A stretch of DNA of 64,000 nt from assembly GCA_036506495.1 (NCBI GenBank), contig DASXRQ010000055.1, forward strand, positions 29,849-93,848. The letters run 5' to 3'. A model generated the notes under the pieces. It had not been told where the DNA came from and did not search any database. It saw only the letters and a program-made list of their open reading frames with translations. This document shows positions 49,727 through 58,154 of this stretch, piece by piece. The translations under genes and the position numbers were made by a program. The DNA is from DASXRC01 sp036506495 (GTDB taxonomy: Bacteria > Actinomycetota > Actinomycetes > Mycobacteriales > Micromonosporaceae). Every line of letters begins with the position of its first letter. Position 1 is the stretch's first letter.

Positions 49727-50512
49727 CTACTGGCCCAGCAGCGGCAGGGACCGCCGGGCGCCGTCGGCGTCCCCCGGAACCCCCGGGATCCCCGGCACGG
49801 TCTCGCCGAGGGCGAGCCGGGCGAAGCGGTACGCGAAGGGCTGCCAGACCTCCTCGAGGTCCGCCATGATCGCGTCGCACGCCGCGATCAGCGCGTCGCC
49901 GTCGTACTCCGCGTCGGTGCCCGTGGACACCCAGTCCGCGATCATCGCGGTGTCGCATTCGATGTGGAACTGGATTCCCCAGGCCCGGTCGCCGAGCCGG
50001 AACGCCTGGTGCGGGTAGCGCGTGGACGCGGCCAGCAGGACCGCGCCGAGCGGGAGCTCGGTGATCTCGTCCCGGTGCCACTGCAGCACGTCCGGCGTGA
50101 GCGGCACCCGGGCGAACAGCGGGTCCCGCTCGGCCACGTCGCGCTTGCCGACCAGCCCCGGGCCGATCTCGGGGCCGGACGGGCTGCGCTCGACCACCCC
50201 GCCGTGCGCGGTCGCGAGGAGCTGACCGCCGAGGCAGACGCCCAGCGTCGCCACCCGGTTGCGGACCGCCAGCCGGAGCAGACCCTCCAGCGCCGGGAAC
50301 CAGGCTGCTCCCGGCGCGCCATCGCGGCCCGGGTACGCGTTCTGCTCGCCGCCGAGGACGATCAGCGCGACGTACCCGTCAAGGGTCGCCGGCAGCGGTT
50401 CGTCGGCGTACGGACGGACCACCGCCAGCCGCAGCCCGGCCGTGGTCAGCCACTCCCCCAGCCGGCGGGCGTCGTCGGTCGGATCGTTCTCGATCACCAG
50501 TGCTGTGCTCAC
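49727..50512 (-). CDS. Class I glutamine amidotransferase-like protein
   Basis: Single-domain 261-residue protein related to the amidotransferase half of GMP synthase. The triad is complete: nucleophile Cys93 in LGVCLGGQLLA, and His183/Glu185 in GIQFHIECD. No synthetase domain is present, so it either acts on glutamine alone, works with an unknown partner, or is a peptidase-like member such as those acting on gamma-glutamyl amines. The location between glnE and glnA2 makes a role in gamma-glutamyl or glutamine metabolism plausible. It starts at GTG/ATG near 50512 and is divergent from the LD-carboxypeptidase gene. Confidence 0.83.
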   Translation of the reverse strand: MSTALVIENDPTDDARRLGEWLTTAGLRLAVVRPYADEPLPATLDGYVALIVLGGEQNAYPGRDGAPGAAWFPALEGLLRLAVRNRVATLGVCLGGQLLATAHGGVVERSPSGPEIGPGLVGKRDVAERDPLFARVPLTPDVLQWHRDEITELPLGAVLLAASTRYPHQAFRLGDRAWGIQFHIECDTAMIADWVSTGTDAEYDGDALIAACDAIMADLEEVWQPFAYRFARLALGETVPGIPGVPGDADGARRSLPLLGQ

Positions 50513-50543
50513 GCACCGAGGCTAGCCGCTACGCTGGGCGGCC

Positions 50544-51467
50544 ATGACGCTCGTGCGGCCGCCCGCTCTTCGGCCCGGCGACACCGTGATGCTCGTCTCG
50601 CCGTCCGGGCCGACCCGGCCCGAGCGGGTGACCCGCGGCGTTGAGCTGCTGACCGGTTGGGGTCTGCGGGTCACGCCGGCTCCACACGCGTACGCCCAGG
50701 AGGGCTACCTGGCCGGCGGCGACGCCCTGCGCGCGGCCGACCTGAACGCTGCGTTCGCCGATCCGGCCGTACGCGGCGTCCTGTGCACCCGCGGCGGCTA
50801 CGGCGTCCAGCGGATCGTGGACGCGATCGACATGACGGCGGTCCGGCGGGACCCGAAGGTGGTCGTCGGCTTCTCCGACATCACTGCGCTACAGCTCGGG
50901 CTGTGGCGGGCCGCCCGGCTCGCCACCGTGCACGGCCCGGGCGCGGCGTGGCTGGAGGAGCGGACGCCGGCCGCGTCCGCGGAGTCGCTGCGGTCGGCGC
51001 TGACCACCACCTCGCCGGTAACGGTCAAACGGGACGAATCCGAGGAGACCGCGGCGATCGTCGTGGCCGGCACGGCGGCCGGCATCCTGCTTGGCGGCAA
51101 CCTCTCCCTGCTGGCCTCCTCCATCGGCACCGCCGACATGCCGGACCTGGCGGGGGCGATTCTGCTGATCGAGGACGTGGACGAGCCGCCGTACAAAGTC
51201 GACCGGATGCTCACCCACCTGCGCCGGTCGGGCGTCCTGGCCGGTCTGGCCGGCGTCGTGGTCGGCCAGTTCACCAACTGCTCCGACGCGTGGGAGGTCC
51301 CGGTCGCTGTGGTGCTCGCCGAGCGGCTGACCGGCCTGGGCGTACCGGTGCTCGGCGGGCTGCCGATCGGGCACGGCGTCGGCCAGGTCACCGTGCCCGT
51401 CGGGGTACCGGCGCTCCTGGACGCCGACTCGGGCACCCTGACGGTCGAACCCGCCGTGCGGGCGTAG
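50544..51467 (+). CDS. LD-carboxypeptidase (S66 family)
   Basis: Serine peptidase that trims the terminal D-alanine from cytoplasmic muropeptides during cell-wall recycling, or a microcin-C-immunity-like relative. The 307-residue protein has the nucleophile Ser111 in VVGFSDITALQ, a conserved Glu in LLIEDVDEPPYKVDRML and His in LPIGHGVGQ, the complete S66 triad. There is no signal peptide, so it is cytoplasmic. ATG 50544 is the only reasonable start. S66 proteins of the MccF type cleave microcin C, an Asp-tRNA synthetase inhibitor; this is of note given the extra aspS, but the link is speculative. Confidence 0.9.
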   Translation: MTLVRPPALRPGDTVMLVSPSGPTRPERVTRGVELLTGWGLRVTPAPHAYAQEGYLAGGDALRAADLNAAFADPAVRGVLCTRGGYGVQRIVDAIDMTAVRRDPKVVVGFSDITALQLGLWRAARLATVHGPGAAWLEERTPAASAESLRSALTTTSPVTVKRDESEETAAIVVAGTAAGILLGGNLSLLASSIGTADMPDLAGAILLIEDVDEPPYKVDRMLTHLRRSGVLAGLAGVVVGQFTNCSDAWEVPVAVVLAERLTGLGVPVLGGLPIGHGVGQVTVPVGVPALLDADSGTLTVEPAVRA

Positions 51468-51532
51468 CCGCCGTCCCGCCCAACTGACGGAGTTGCGGCG
51501 ACGCGCGGGGGGCCGGCGCGCCCGGCGTACGG

Positions 51533-52885
51533 CTAGAGCGCCCCGAGGTAGCGGCGGCGCTCGTACGGCGTGACCTCGCGCCGGTACTCCTCCCACTCGG
51601 TGCGCTTGTTACGCAGGAAGAAGTCGAACACGTGCTCGCCGAGCACCTCGGCGACGAGCTCCGATCCGGACATCACGTCGATCGCCTCGGCGAGGTTCTC
51701 CGGCAGTGCCTCGTACCCCACGGCCCGCCGTTCGGCCTCGGACAGCGACCACACGTCGTCCTCGGCGCCCGGCGGCAGCTCGTACCCCTGCTCGATGCCC
51801 TTGAGCCCGGCGCCGAGCATGACCGCGAACGCCAGGTACGGGTTGCAGGCCGGGTCCAGCGAGCGCACCTCGACCCGGGCCGAGTTCGGCTTGCCGTACG
51901 CGGGCACCCGCACCAGCGCGGACCGGTTGAGGTGCCCCCAACAGACGTACGCGGGCGCCTCGGTGATCCGATCGGGCAGCGCCTGCGGGAACAGCCGCTT
52001 GTAGGAGTTCACCCACTGGTTGGTCACCGCGGTGAACTCCTGCGCGTGGGCGAGCACGCCCGCGATGAACGCCTTCGCCACCTTCGACAGCTTCATTGGG
52101 TCCTGCGGGTCGTGGAACGCGTTGCGCTCCCCCTCGAACAGCGACAGGTGGGTGTGCATGCCGCTGCCCGGCTGGTCGGTGAACGGCTTGGGCATGAACG
52201 TGGCGCGCACCCCCTGCGAGAGCGCGACCTCCTTGACCACGTGCCGGAACGTCATGATGTTGTCGGCGGTGGTCAGGGCGTCGGCGTACCGCAGGTCGAT
52301 CTCCTGCTGGCCGGGCGCGACCTCGTGGTGGCTGAACTCGACCGAGATGCCGATCCGCTCCATTGCGAGCACGGCCTGCCGGCGGAAGTCGCGCGCGACC
52401 GCGTGGGTCGTGTGGTCGAAGTAGCCTCCGGCGTCGACCGGCACCGGCACCGAACCGTCGAGGGGCGAGTCCTCCAGCAGGAAGAACTCGATCTCCGGGT
52501 GGGTGTAGAACGTGAAGCCCTTCTCCGCCGCCCGGGACAGCGCCCGGCGCAGCACGTGCCGCGGGTCCGCCCAGGAGGGGGTTCCGTCGGGCAGCAGAAT
52601 GTCGCAGAACATCCGCGCGCTCTCCCCGCTGACCCCGCCCTCGAACGGGAAGACCTGGAACGTCGTGGGGTCCGGCATGGCGATCATGTCGGACTCGAAG
52701 ACCCGGGCGAAGCCCTCGATCGCCGAGCCGTCGAAGCCGATGCCCTCCTCGAAGGCGGCCTCGAGCTCCGCCGGCGCGACGGAGACGCTCTTAAGCGTGC
52801 CCAGCACGTCGGTGAACCACAACCGCACAAAGCGGATGTCGCGCTCCTCGAGGGTGCGGAGCACGAACTCCTGCTGTCGGTCCAC
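51533..52885 (-). CDS. glnA2: Glutamine synthetase type I-like GlnA2, not adenylylated
   Basis: Second glutamine-synthetase-like enzyme. The 450-residue protein reads MDRQQEFVLRTLEERDIRF at the start, nearly as I recall for Rv2222c. Further motifs are FDGSAIEGFARVFESDM, HPEIEFFLLEDSP, KPFTDQPGSGMHTHLSLFEG and NRSALVRVP. At the place of the GlnA1 adenylylation tyrosine it has EDDVWSLSEAERRA, with Trp instead of Tyr. GTG 52885 is chosen because GAGGGG lies six bases upstream; TTG 52891 is unlikely. In Streptomyces GlnA2 acts as gamma-glutamylpolyamine synthetase, so that is a real possibility. Confidence 0.92.
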   Translation of the reverse strand: MDRQQEFVLRTLEERDIRFVRLWFTDVLGTLKSVSVAPAELEAAFEEGIGFDGSAIEGFARVFESDMIAMPDPTTFQVFPFEGGVSGESARMFCDILLPDGTPSWADPRHVLRRALSRAAEKGFTFYTHPEIEFFLLEDSPLDGSVPVPVDAGGYFDHTTHAVARDFRRQAVLAMERIGISVEFSHHEVAPGQQEIDLRYADALTTADNIMTFRHVVKEVALSQGVRATFMPKPFTDQPGSGMHTHLSLFEGERNAFHDPQDPMKLSKVAKAFIAGVLAHAQEFTAVTNQWVNSYKRLFPQALPDRITEAPAYVCWGHLNRSALVRVPAYGKPNSARVEVRSLDPACNPYLAFAVMLGAGLKGIEQGYELPPGAEDDVWSLSEAERRAVGYEALPENLAEAIDVMSGSELVAEVLGEHVFDFFLRNKRTEWEEYRREVTPYERRRYLGAL

Positions 52886-53040
52886 TCTCAACCCCTCACG
52901 GACTGCCGGATTGGCGGCGCAGCCTAGTGGTCAAGTCTCCCCCGGGCGGGTTACGGCGACGTTACGCCACCGGACCGGCCGCCGCCCGACCCGGTCCCGG
53001 CCCGCCGGCCGCGGCCACCGACCTGAGGGACAATAGAGAT

Positions 53041-54819
53041 ATGCCCACGCTGCGCATCGCCCTCGCCCAGGTGAACCCCACGGTCGGCGACATCGCCAGC
53101 AACGCGGCGCTCGTCCGCCAGTGGAGCGGCGCCGCGGCCGACGCCGGCGCCCAGGTCGTGACGTTCCCGGAGATGATGCTCACCGGGTACCCCGTCGAGG
53201 ACCTGGTGTTCCGCGAGTCGTTCGTGGCCGCGTCCCGCACGGAGCTGGAGCGGCTCGCCGGCGACCTCGCCGCGGACGGCCTCGCCGACCTCGCGGTCGT
53301 GGTCGGATACCTCGACGCGGACGGTCCGGCCCGCCTGGGTGCGGACGCATCGCCCGACCGCGGGCCCCGCGACGCGCTCGCGCTGCTGCACGGCGGCCGG
53401 GTCGCAGTCCGGTACTTCAAACACCACCTGCCCAACTACGGGGTGTTCGACGAGGACCGGTACTTCGTGCCCGGGCGGGATCTGGCGGTCGTGCGCCTCG
53501 GGGGCGTGGACGTCGCCCTGACCGTGTGTGAGGACCTCTGGCAGGCGGGCGGGCCGTTCACGGTCGCCCGGCGGGCCGGCGTGGCGCTGGTCATCAACAT
53601 CAACGGCTCGCCGTACGAGCTGGACAAGGACGATGTCCGGCTGCCCCTCGTGCGGCGGCGCGGCGCCGAGGCCGGCGCGGCGGTCGCGTACGTCAACATG
53701 GTCGGCGGCCAGGACGAGCTGGTCTTCGATGGCGACTCGATGATCGTGGCCGCCGACGGGACCCTGCTCGCCCGGGCACCCCAGTTCGCCGAGCACCTGC
53801 TGGTCCACGACCTGGACCTGCCGGCGGCCGGGTCCGCCGGCGCGCCGGCACCGGCAGACGTGCCGGCGGCCGCCGACGACATGCGCATCGACCACACGAC
53901 GCTCACCGGCGCGCTGCTCCCCGCCCCGGGCGGTGAGCCGGTCGAAGGTGGCATCGCGGACCGGATCACCGACGAGGCCGAGGTATGGCAGGCGCTCGTG
54001 CTCGGGCTGCGCGACTACGTCCACAAGAACGGCTTCCGGTCGGTCACGCTCGGACTTTCGGGCGGCATCGATTCGAGCGTGGTGGCGACGATCGCGGTCG
54101 ACGCGCTCGGACCGTCCAGTGTGGTCGGCGTGTCGATGCCGAGCCAGCATTCGTCCGAGCACTCCCGCGACGACGCGGTCGACCTTGCCAAGCGGACCGG
54201 GCTCGACTTCCGGGTCGAGCCGATCCAGCCGATGGTCGACGCGTTTCTGTCCAACATGTTGCTGTCCGGCCTCGCCGTGGAGAACCTGCAGGCGCGGGTG
54301 CGCGGCGTCATCCTCATGGCACTGTCCAATCAGGAGAGCCACCTCGTGCTCACCACCGGCAACAAGAGCGAGCTGGCGGTGGGCTACTCCACGCTCTACG
54401 GCGACTCGGTGGGCGGCTTCAACCCGCTCAAAGATGTGCCGAAGACGATGGTGTGGCGGCTCGCCCGGTGGCGCAACGCCGACGCCGAGCGGCGCGGCGA
54501 GGTCCCGCCGATCCCGGAGAACTCGATCGCCAAGCCGCCCAGCGCCGAGCTGCGCCCGGGCCAGCTGGACACCGACTCCCTGCCCTCCTACGAGGCGCTC
54601 GACGCCATTCTGTCCGGCTACGTCGACGGCGACCTGGGCCGCGACGATCTGATCGCCGCCGGCCACGACCCGGCCGTCGTCGACCGCGTGCTGCGCATGG
54701 TCGATCTCGCGGAGTACAAGCGCCGCCAGTCCGCGCCCGGCACGAAGATCTCCATCAAGGCGTTCGGCCGGGACCGTCGGCTGCCGATCACGAACCGCTG
54801 GCGCGAACACGGCGTGTGA
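53041..54819 (+). CDS. nadE: Glutamine-dependent NAD+ synthetase
   Basis: Last step of NAD synthesis: amidates deamido-NAD with ammonia released from glutamine by its own nitrilase-like domain. The 592-residue protein has the glutaminase triad Glu44 (TFPEMMLTGY), Lys127 (YFKHHLPNYGVF) and Cys163 (TVCEDLWQ). The synthetase domain follows, with P-loop LSGGIDSS (339-346) and TGNKSELAVGYSTLYGD. This corresponds to the long two-domain form; the ammonia-only type is about 270 residues. ATG 53041 is used. Together with nadA it supplies the NAD pathway. Confidence 0.95.
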   Translation: MPTLRIALAQVNPTVGDIASNAALVRQWSGAAADAGAQVVTFPEMMLTGYPVEDLVFRESFVAASRTELERLAGDLAADGLADLAVVVGYLDADGPARLGADASPDRGPRDALALLHGGRVAVRYFKHHLPNYGVFDEDRYFVPGRDLAVVRLGGVDVALTVCEDLWQAGGPFTVARRAGVALVININGSPYELDKDDVRLPLVRRRGAEAGAAVAYVNMVGGQDELVFDGDSMIVAADGTLLARAPQFAEHLLVHDLDLPAAGSAGAPAPADVPAAADDMRIDHTTLTGALLPAPGGEPVEGGIADRITDEAEVWQALVLGLRDYVHKNGFRSVTLGLSGGIDSSVVATIAVDALGPSSVVGVSMPSQHSSEHSRDDAVDLAKRTGLDFRVEPIQPMVDAFLSNMLLSGLAVENLQARVRGVILMALSNQESHLVLTTGNKSELAVGYSTLYGDSVGGFNPLKDVPKTMVWRLARWRNADAERRGEVPPIPENSIAKPPSAELRPGQLDTDSLPSYEALDAILSGYVDGDLGRDDLIAAGHDPAVVDRVLRMVDLAEYKRRQSAPGTKISIKAFGRDRRLPITNRWREHGV

Positions 54820-54918
54820 CATCCTCCACTGATCCCTGCCGGCGTGCGCCGGACGGGTGGGACGATCGGCTCGACCCGGGGACCGTGAGCGCGGCCTCGA
54901 GGACGAGAGGAGACAGCG

Positions 54919-55761
54919 ATGTCCCAACCGGCTGAGGTGCCGTCCCTGTACGGCGGCCCCACCACCCGGCGGGTGCGCACTCGTGACCTGCTGGCCGCCA
55001 AGGAGCGCGGCGAGAAGTGGGCGATGCTCACGTCGTACGACCAGTACACCGCGGCCATCTTCGACGAGACCGGCATCCCGGTCCTGCTCGTCGGCGACTC
55101 CGCCGCGAACAACGTGTACGGCTTCGAGACCACGATCCCGGTCACCGCCGACGACCTGCTCCCGCTCGTCCGGGCCGTCGTGCGTGCGACCCGCCGCGCG
55201 CTTGTGGTCGGGGATCTGCCCTTCGGCTCGTACGAGGAGGGCCCCGCGCAGGCGTTGCGTACGGCGGTGCGCTTCATGAAGGAGGGCGGCTGCCACGCCG
55301 TCAAGTTGGAGGGCGGCCGGCGCTGCGCGCCCCAGATCGCGGCCATCACCCGCGCCGGGATCCCGCTGATGGCGCACATCGGGTTCACGCCGCAGAGCGA
55401 GCACGCGATCGGCGGCTACCGGGTCCAGGGCCGCGGCGACGCCGCCGAGGAGGTGCTCGCGGACGCCCACGCGGTCGCCGAGGCGGGCGCGTTCTCGGTG
55501 GTCCTCGAGATGGTGCCCGGCGACGTCGCCAAGCGCGTCACGCACGAGCTGGCCATCCCGACGATCGGCATCGGCGCGGGGCCGGACACCGACGCCCAGG
55601 TGCTGGTCTGGCAGGACATGGCCGGGCTGCGCACCGGCAAGGCGCCGCGGTTCGTCAAGCGCTACGCGGACGTGGCCGGCGTGCTCGCCGACGCCACCCG
55701 GCGGTACGCCGAGGAGGTTCGCGACGGCGTGTTCCCGACCCCCGAACACACATTCAGGTAG
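54919..55761 (+). CDS. panB: 3-methyl-2-oxobutanoate hydroxymethyltransferase PanB
   Basis: First step of pantothenate (coenzyme A) synthesis: adds a hydroxymethyl group from methylene-tetrahydrofolate to ketoisovalerate. The 280-residue protein has VGDSAANNVYGFETTIPVT (about 59-77), the metal-binding aspartates in that region and in VVGDLPFGSY, the catalytic Glu in SVVLEMVPGDVAKRVT and the C-terminal IGIGAGPDTDAQVLVWQDM. AGGAG lies seven bases before ATG 54919. It corresponds to Rv2225, next in the conserved order after glnA2. Confidence 0.95.
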   Translation: MSQPAEVPSLYGGPTTRRVRTRDLLAAKERGEKWAMLTSYDQYTAAIFDETGIPVLLVGDSAANNVYGFETTIPVTADDLLPLVRAVVRATRRALVVGDLPFGSYEEGPAQALRTAVRFMKEGGCHAVKLEGGRRCAPQIAAITRAGIPLMAHIGFTPQSEHAIGGYRVQGRGDAAEEVLADAHAVAEAGAFSVVLEMVPGDVAKRVTHELAIPTIGIGAGPDTDAQVLVWQDMAGLRTGKAPRFVKRYADVAGVLADATRRYAEEVRDGVFPTPEHTFR

Positions 55762-55785
55762 GCGACACGACCCGGTGCGGTCCGC

Positions 55786-57249
55786 TCATGCCCGGCAGAA
55801 GAGCACCTTGCGCTGCTTCGGGTCGGCGCTGACCAGCCGGACCCGGATCCGCTCGCCGAGCGGCAGCTCGCCCTCGCAGCGCGCCCGCACCGGCGGCTGG
55901 TCCAGCGCGATCGACCCACCTGGCTGCCGGCGCTCGTCCGGTGCCTTCGGTGGCGCATCCACGTCCACCACCGCCGCGTCGAACTGCTCGCCGACCCGGT
56001 CCGCCAGCAGCACGGCTTCGATCTCGTCGATCGCGCCGCGCTCGGCCGTCGAGGCGACCCGATCGGCGGCCACCATCACGTCGGGCAGCCGGCCGAGGGC
56101 ATCCCGCGTCCAACCCGGCACCGACCGGCCGTCGTGCAGCGCGAGGCACACCTCGGTCGCGTACCGGTCGGCCAGCCGCCGCAGCGGGGCGGTGACGTGG
56201 GCGTACGGGGCCGCGACCGCGCCGTGTGCGGGCTCGGCCGGCGCCGGCCCGTCGAACGCCGTGTAGCCCGCGCCGCGCATGAGCTCGGCCGCCTGGTCGA
56301 GGAAGGCGGCGGCCCGCGGCTGGCCCGGGTCCACGGACGCCACGACCTGGCCCACCGACGCGCCGTCGGGCCAGTCGATGCGGAGCGCCTTCGCTGCCGC
56401 CCGCAGCCGCTCTACGGCCTGCGGCGCGGCCGCCGGCATCGTGCGCAGCAGCCCGAGCCCACCGCGCAGCATGATGTCGGCGGCGGTCATGCCGGTGAGC
56501 AGCGAGATCTGCGCGTTGTACTCCTCGACCGGCACCGGCGCGCGCAGCACGAGCCGCCATCCGCCCTCGTGGTCATCGGCCGACCGCTGGATCTCCTGCT
56601 CCGGCATCGGCAGGTTGATGGCGCCGCGGGCCAGGCCGCGGGCGAGGAGCAGCCGTCCGATGTCTGGCAGCAGCGCGATCGGGTCGGCCACAGTGCCGGC
56701 GTCGACGTCCCGCTGGACGCCGACATAGTCGAGCTTGGCGCGGCTGCGCACGACCGCCCGCTCCAGCGAGGCCGCGGTGGTCGCGCCGTCGGCGTCCAGG
56801 TCGATCGTCCAGAGGACGGCGGCGCGGTCGACGTCCGGCAGCAGGCTCGCGGTGCCTTCGCTGAGCGACTCGGGGTGCAGCGGGACCTTGGCGTCGGGCA
56901 GATAGACGGTCACGCCGCGGCGCCACGTCTCCGCCTCGAGCGCCCCGCCGAGCCGGACGTACGCGGCGACGTCCGCGATCGCGTACCGCACGCGGTAACC
57001 GCCGCCGGGCAGCCGCGAGAGGCAGACCGCCTGGTCGAGGTCGCGGGACTCGGCCGGGTCGATCGTGACGAACGGGACGTCCGTGCGGTCGGTACGCGAG
57101 CCGCCGCCCCAGCTCGGATCGGGATCGGGTACGGCGACCGCCTCATCCGCCTCGCGCTGCGCCGCGAGTGGAAACTGCGTGGGCAGCTCCAACTCGCGGC
57201 GCAGGTTACTGAAGTCCACGCGGGGCGCTCGGACGCGTCGGGTTACCAC
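55786..57249 (-). CDS. RNB-domain ribonuclease (RNase II/R-like, short form)
   Basis: Predicted 3'-5' exoribonuclease. The 487-residue protein carries the RNB catalytic loop VTIDPAESRDLDQAVCLSRL (Asp64, Asp70, Asp72) and the downstream HPESLSEGTASLLPDVDRAA, HVTAPLRRLADRYATEVCLA and AQISLLTGMTAADIML. N-terminal cold-shock domains and a complete C-terminal S1 domain, present in RNase R, are absent; the C-terminus ends in a short basic stretch. Such short RNB proteins are common in actinobacteria and may have a special role. GTG 57249 is the likely start, without clear ribosome-binding site. Convergent with panB. Confidence 0.87.
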   Translation of the reverse strand: MVTRRVRAPRVDFSNLRRELELPTQFPLAAQREADEAVAVPDPDPSWGGGSRTDRTDVPFVTIDPAESRDLDQAVCLSRLPGGGYRVRYAIADVAAYVRLGGALEAETWRRGVTVYLPDAKVPLHPESLSEGTASLLPDVDRAAVLWTIDLDADGATTAASLERAVVRSRAKLDYVGVQRDVDAGTVADPIALLPDIGRLLLARGLARGAINLPMPEQEIQRSADDHEGGWRLVLRAPVPVEEYNAQISLLTGMTAADIMLRGGLGLLRTMPAAAPQAVERLRAAAKALRIDWPDGASVGQVVASVDPGQPRAAAFLDQAAELMRGAGYTAFDGPAPAEPAHGAVAAPYAHVTAPLRRLADRYATEVCLALHDGRSVPGWTRDALGRLPDVMVAADRVASTAERGAIDEIEAVLLADRVGEQFDAAVVDVDAPPKAPDERRQPGGSIALDQPPVRARCEGELPLGERIRVRLVSADPKQRKVLFCRA

Positions 57250-57290
57250 GCGTCATTCATAGCGCCACCGCATCCGGTCGGCCAGGTGGG

Positions 57291-57752
57291 TCAGGCGGTC
57301 TTCCGGGCCGGAGCCTTCTTGGCAGTGGTCTTGCGGGCCGTCGTCTTCTTGGCGGCGGTCGTCTTCTTCGCGGCGGTCGACTTCTTGGCAGTCGCCTTCT
57401 TCGCGGTCGTCTTGCGGGCGGTCGTCTTCTTCGCCGCCGCCGTCGTCGTCCGCTTGGCCGCCGTCTTGCGCGCCGCCGTGGTCTTCTTGGCCGTCGTCCG
57501 CTTGGCGGTCGTCTTCTTCGCTGGGGACGTCTTCTTCGCGGTGGTCTTCCTCGGTGCCGTCTTCTTCGCCGCCGTGGTCCTCTTGGCGGTCGCCTTCGCG
57601 GGCGAGGTCTTCCGCGCGGTCGTCTTCTTCGCCGTCTTCTTCGCGGCCGAGGCGCTGACTGTCTTCTTCGCCGTCGTCTTCTTCGCGGCGACGCTCTTGG
57701 CGGCCGCGCGTTTGGCGGCCGGGCGGGTCGTGGCCTTCTTCGCTACGGCCAT
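57291..57752 (-). CDS. Histone H1-like, Lys/Ala/Thr-rich protein
   Basis: A 153-residue extremely basic protein made almost entirely of Ala, Lys, Thr and Arg in AKKTTARK-type repeats; it has no hydrophobic core and no globular domain. It resembles the C-terminal half of actinobacterial HupB/HU and eukaryotic H1 tails, which bind DNA non-specifically and are post-translationally modified. The DNA-binding role is inferred from composition. ATG 57752 is preceded by AGGAGGAG (about seven bases). The gene reads as codon-biased AAG/ACG repeats, so internal length variation is likely between strains. Confidence 0.8.
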   Translation of the reverse strand: MAVAKKATTRPAAKRAAAKSVAAKKTTAKKTVSASAAKKTAKKTTARKTSPAKATAKRTTAAKKTAPRKTTAKKTSPAKKTTAKRTTAKKTTAARKTAAKRTTTAAAKKTTARKTTAKKATAKKSTAAKKTTAAKKTTARKTTAKKAPARKTA

Positions 57753-57774
57753 CGTGTCTCCTCCTTGCGGATCC

Positions 57775-57975
57775 TTAGGACTCGCCAGTCCAGCGGGCGT
57801 CCTCCTCATCCCAGGCCTCGTTGCGGGCACGCACGCGGTCCAGCGCGCCCTCGGCCTCGGCTGCGGAGTCGTACGGACCGAGCCGGTCGGCCGCGCGGCA
57901 CGCGGTCTTATCGGTCTCGACCCGGTTGTGGCGCACGCACCAGTAGTACCGCGTGCCACTTCCGCTGGTGCTCAT
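57775..57975 (-). CDS. Small conserved actinobacterial protein upstream of the H1-like gene
   Basis: A 66-residue protein. It begins MSTSGSGTRYYWCVRHNRVE and contains a second cysteine in DKTACRAADRLGPY and an acidic tail with RNEAWDEEDARWTGES. Proteins of this YYWCVxHxxVE pattern are common in actinobacteria; no function is known to me. Two Cys and one His could bind a metal but no full site is seen. ATG 57975 is preferred; an in-frame start at 58023 adds a hydrophobic piece without homology. Confidence 0.72.
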   Translation of the reverse strand: MSTSGSGTRYYWCVRHNRVETDKTACRAADRLGPYDSAAEAEGALDRVRARNEAWDEEDARWTGES

Positions 57976-58154
57976 GACATCACTGTGCACCGCCAATAGA
58001 ACATCCGCCACCGAAACACGCAAAAAGTCGGAAGGAATTCCACAGTAGACCCAACCCGTCGACTACCACCCCGGACCGCGTGGCTCTCGCTCATTGAGCG
58101 GAATGCCTTATGGAATAACTGATTCTCCGTTGCCGGCGAACGTGCGAGCCGCAC

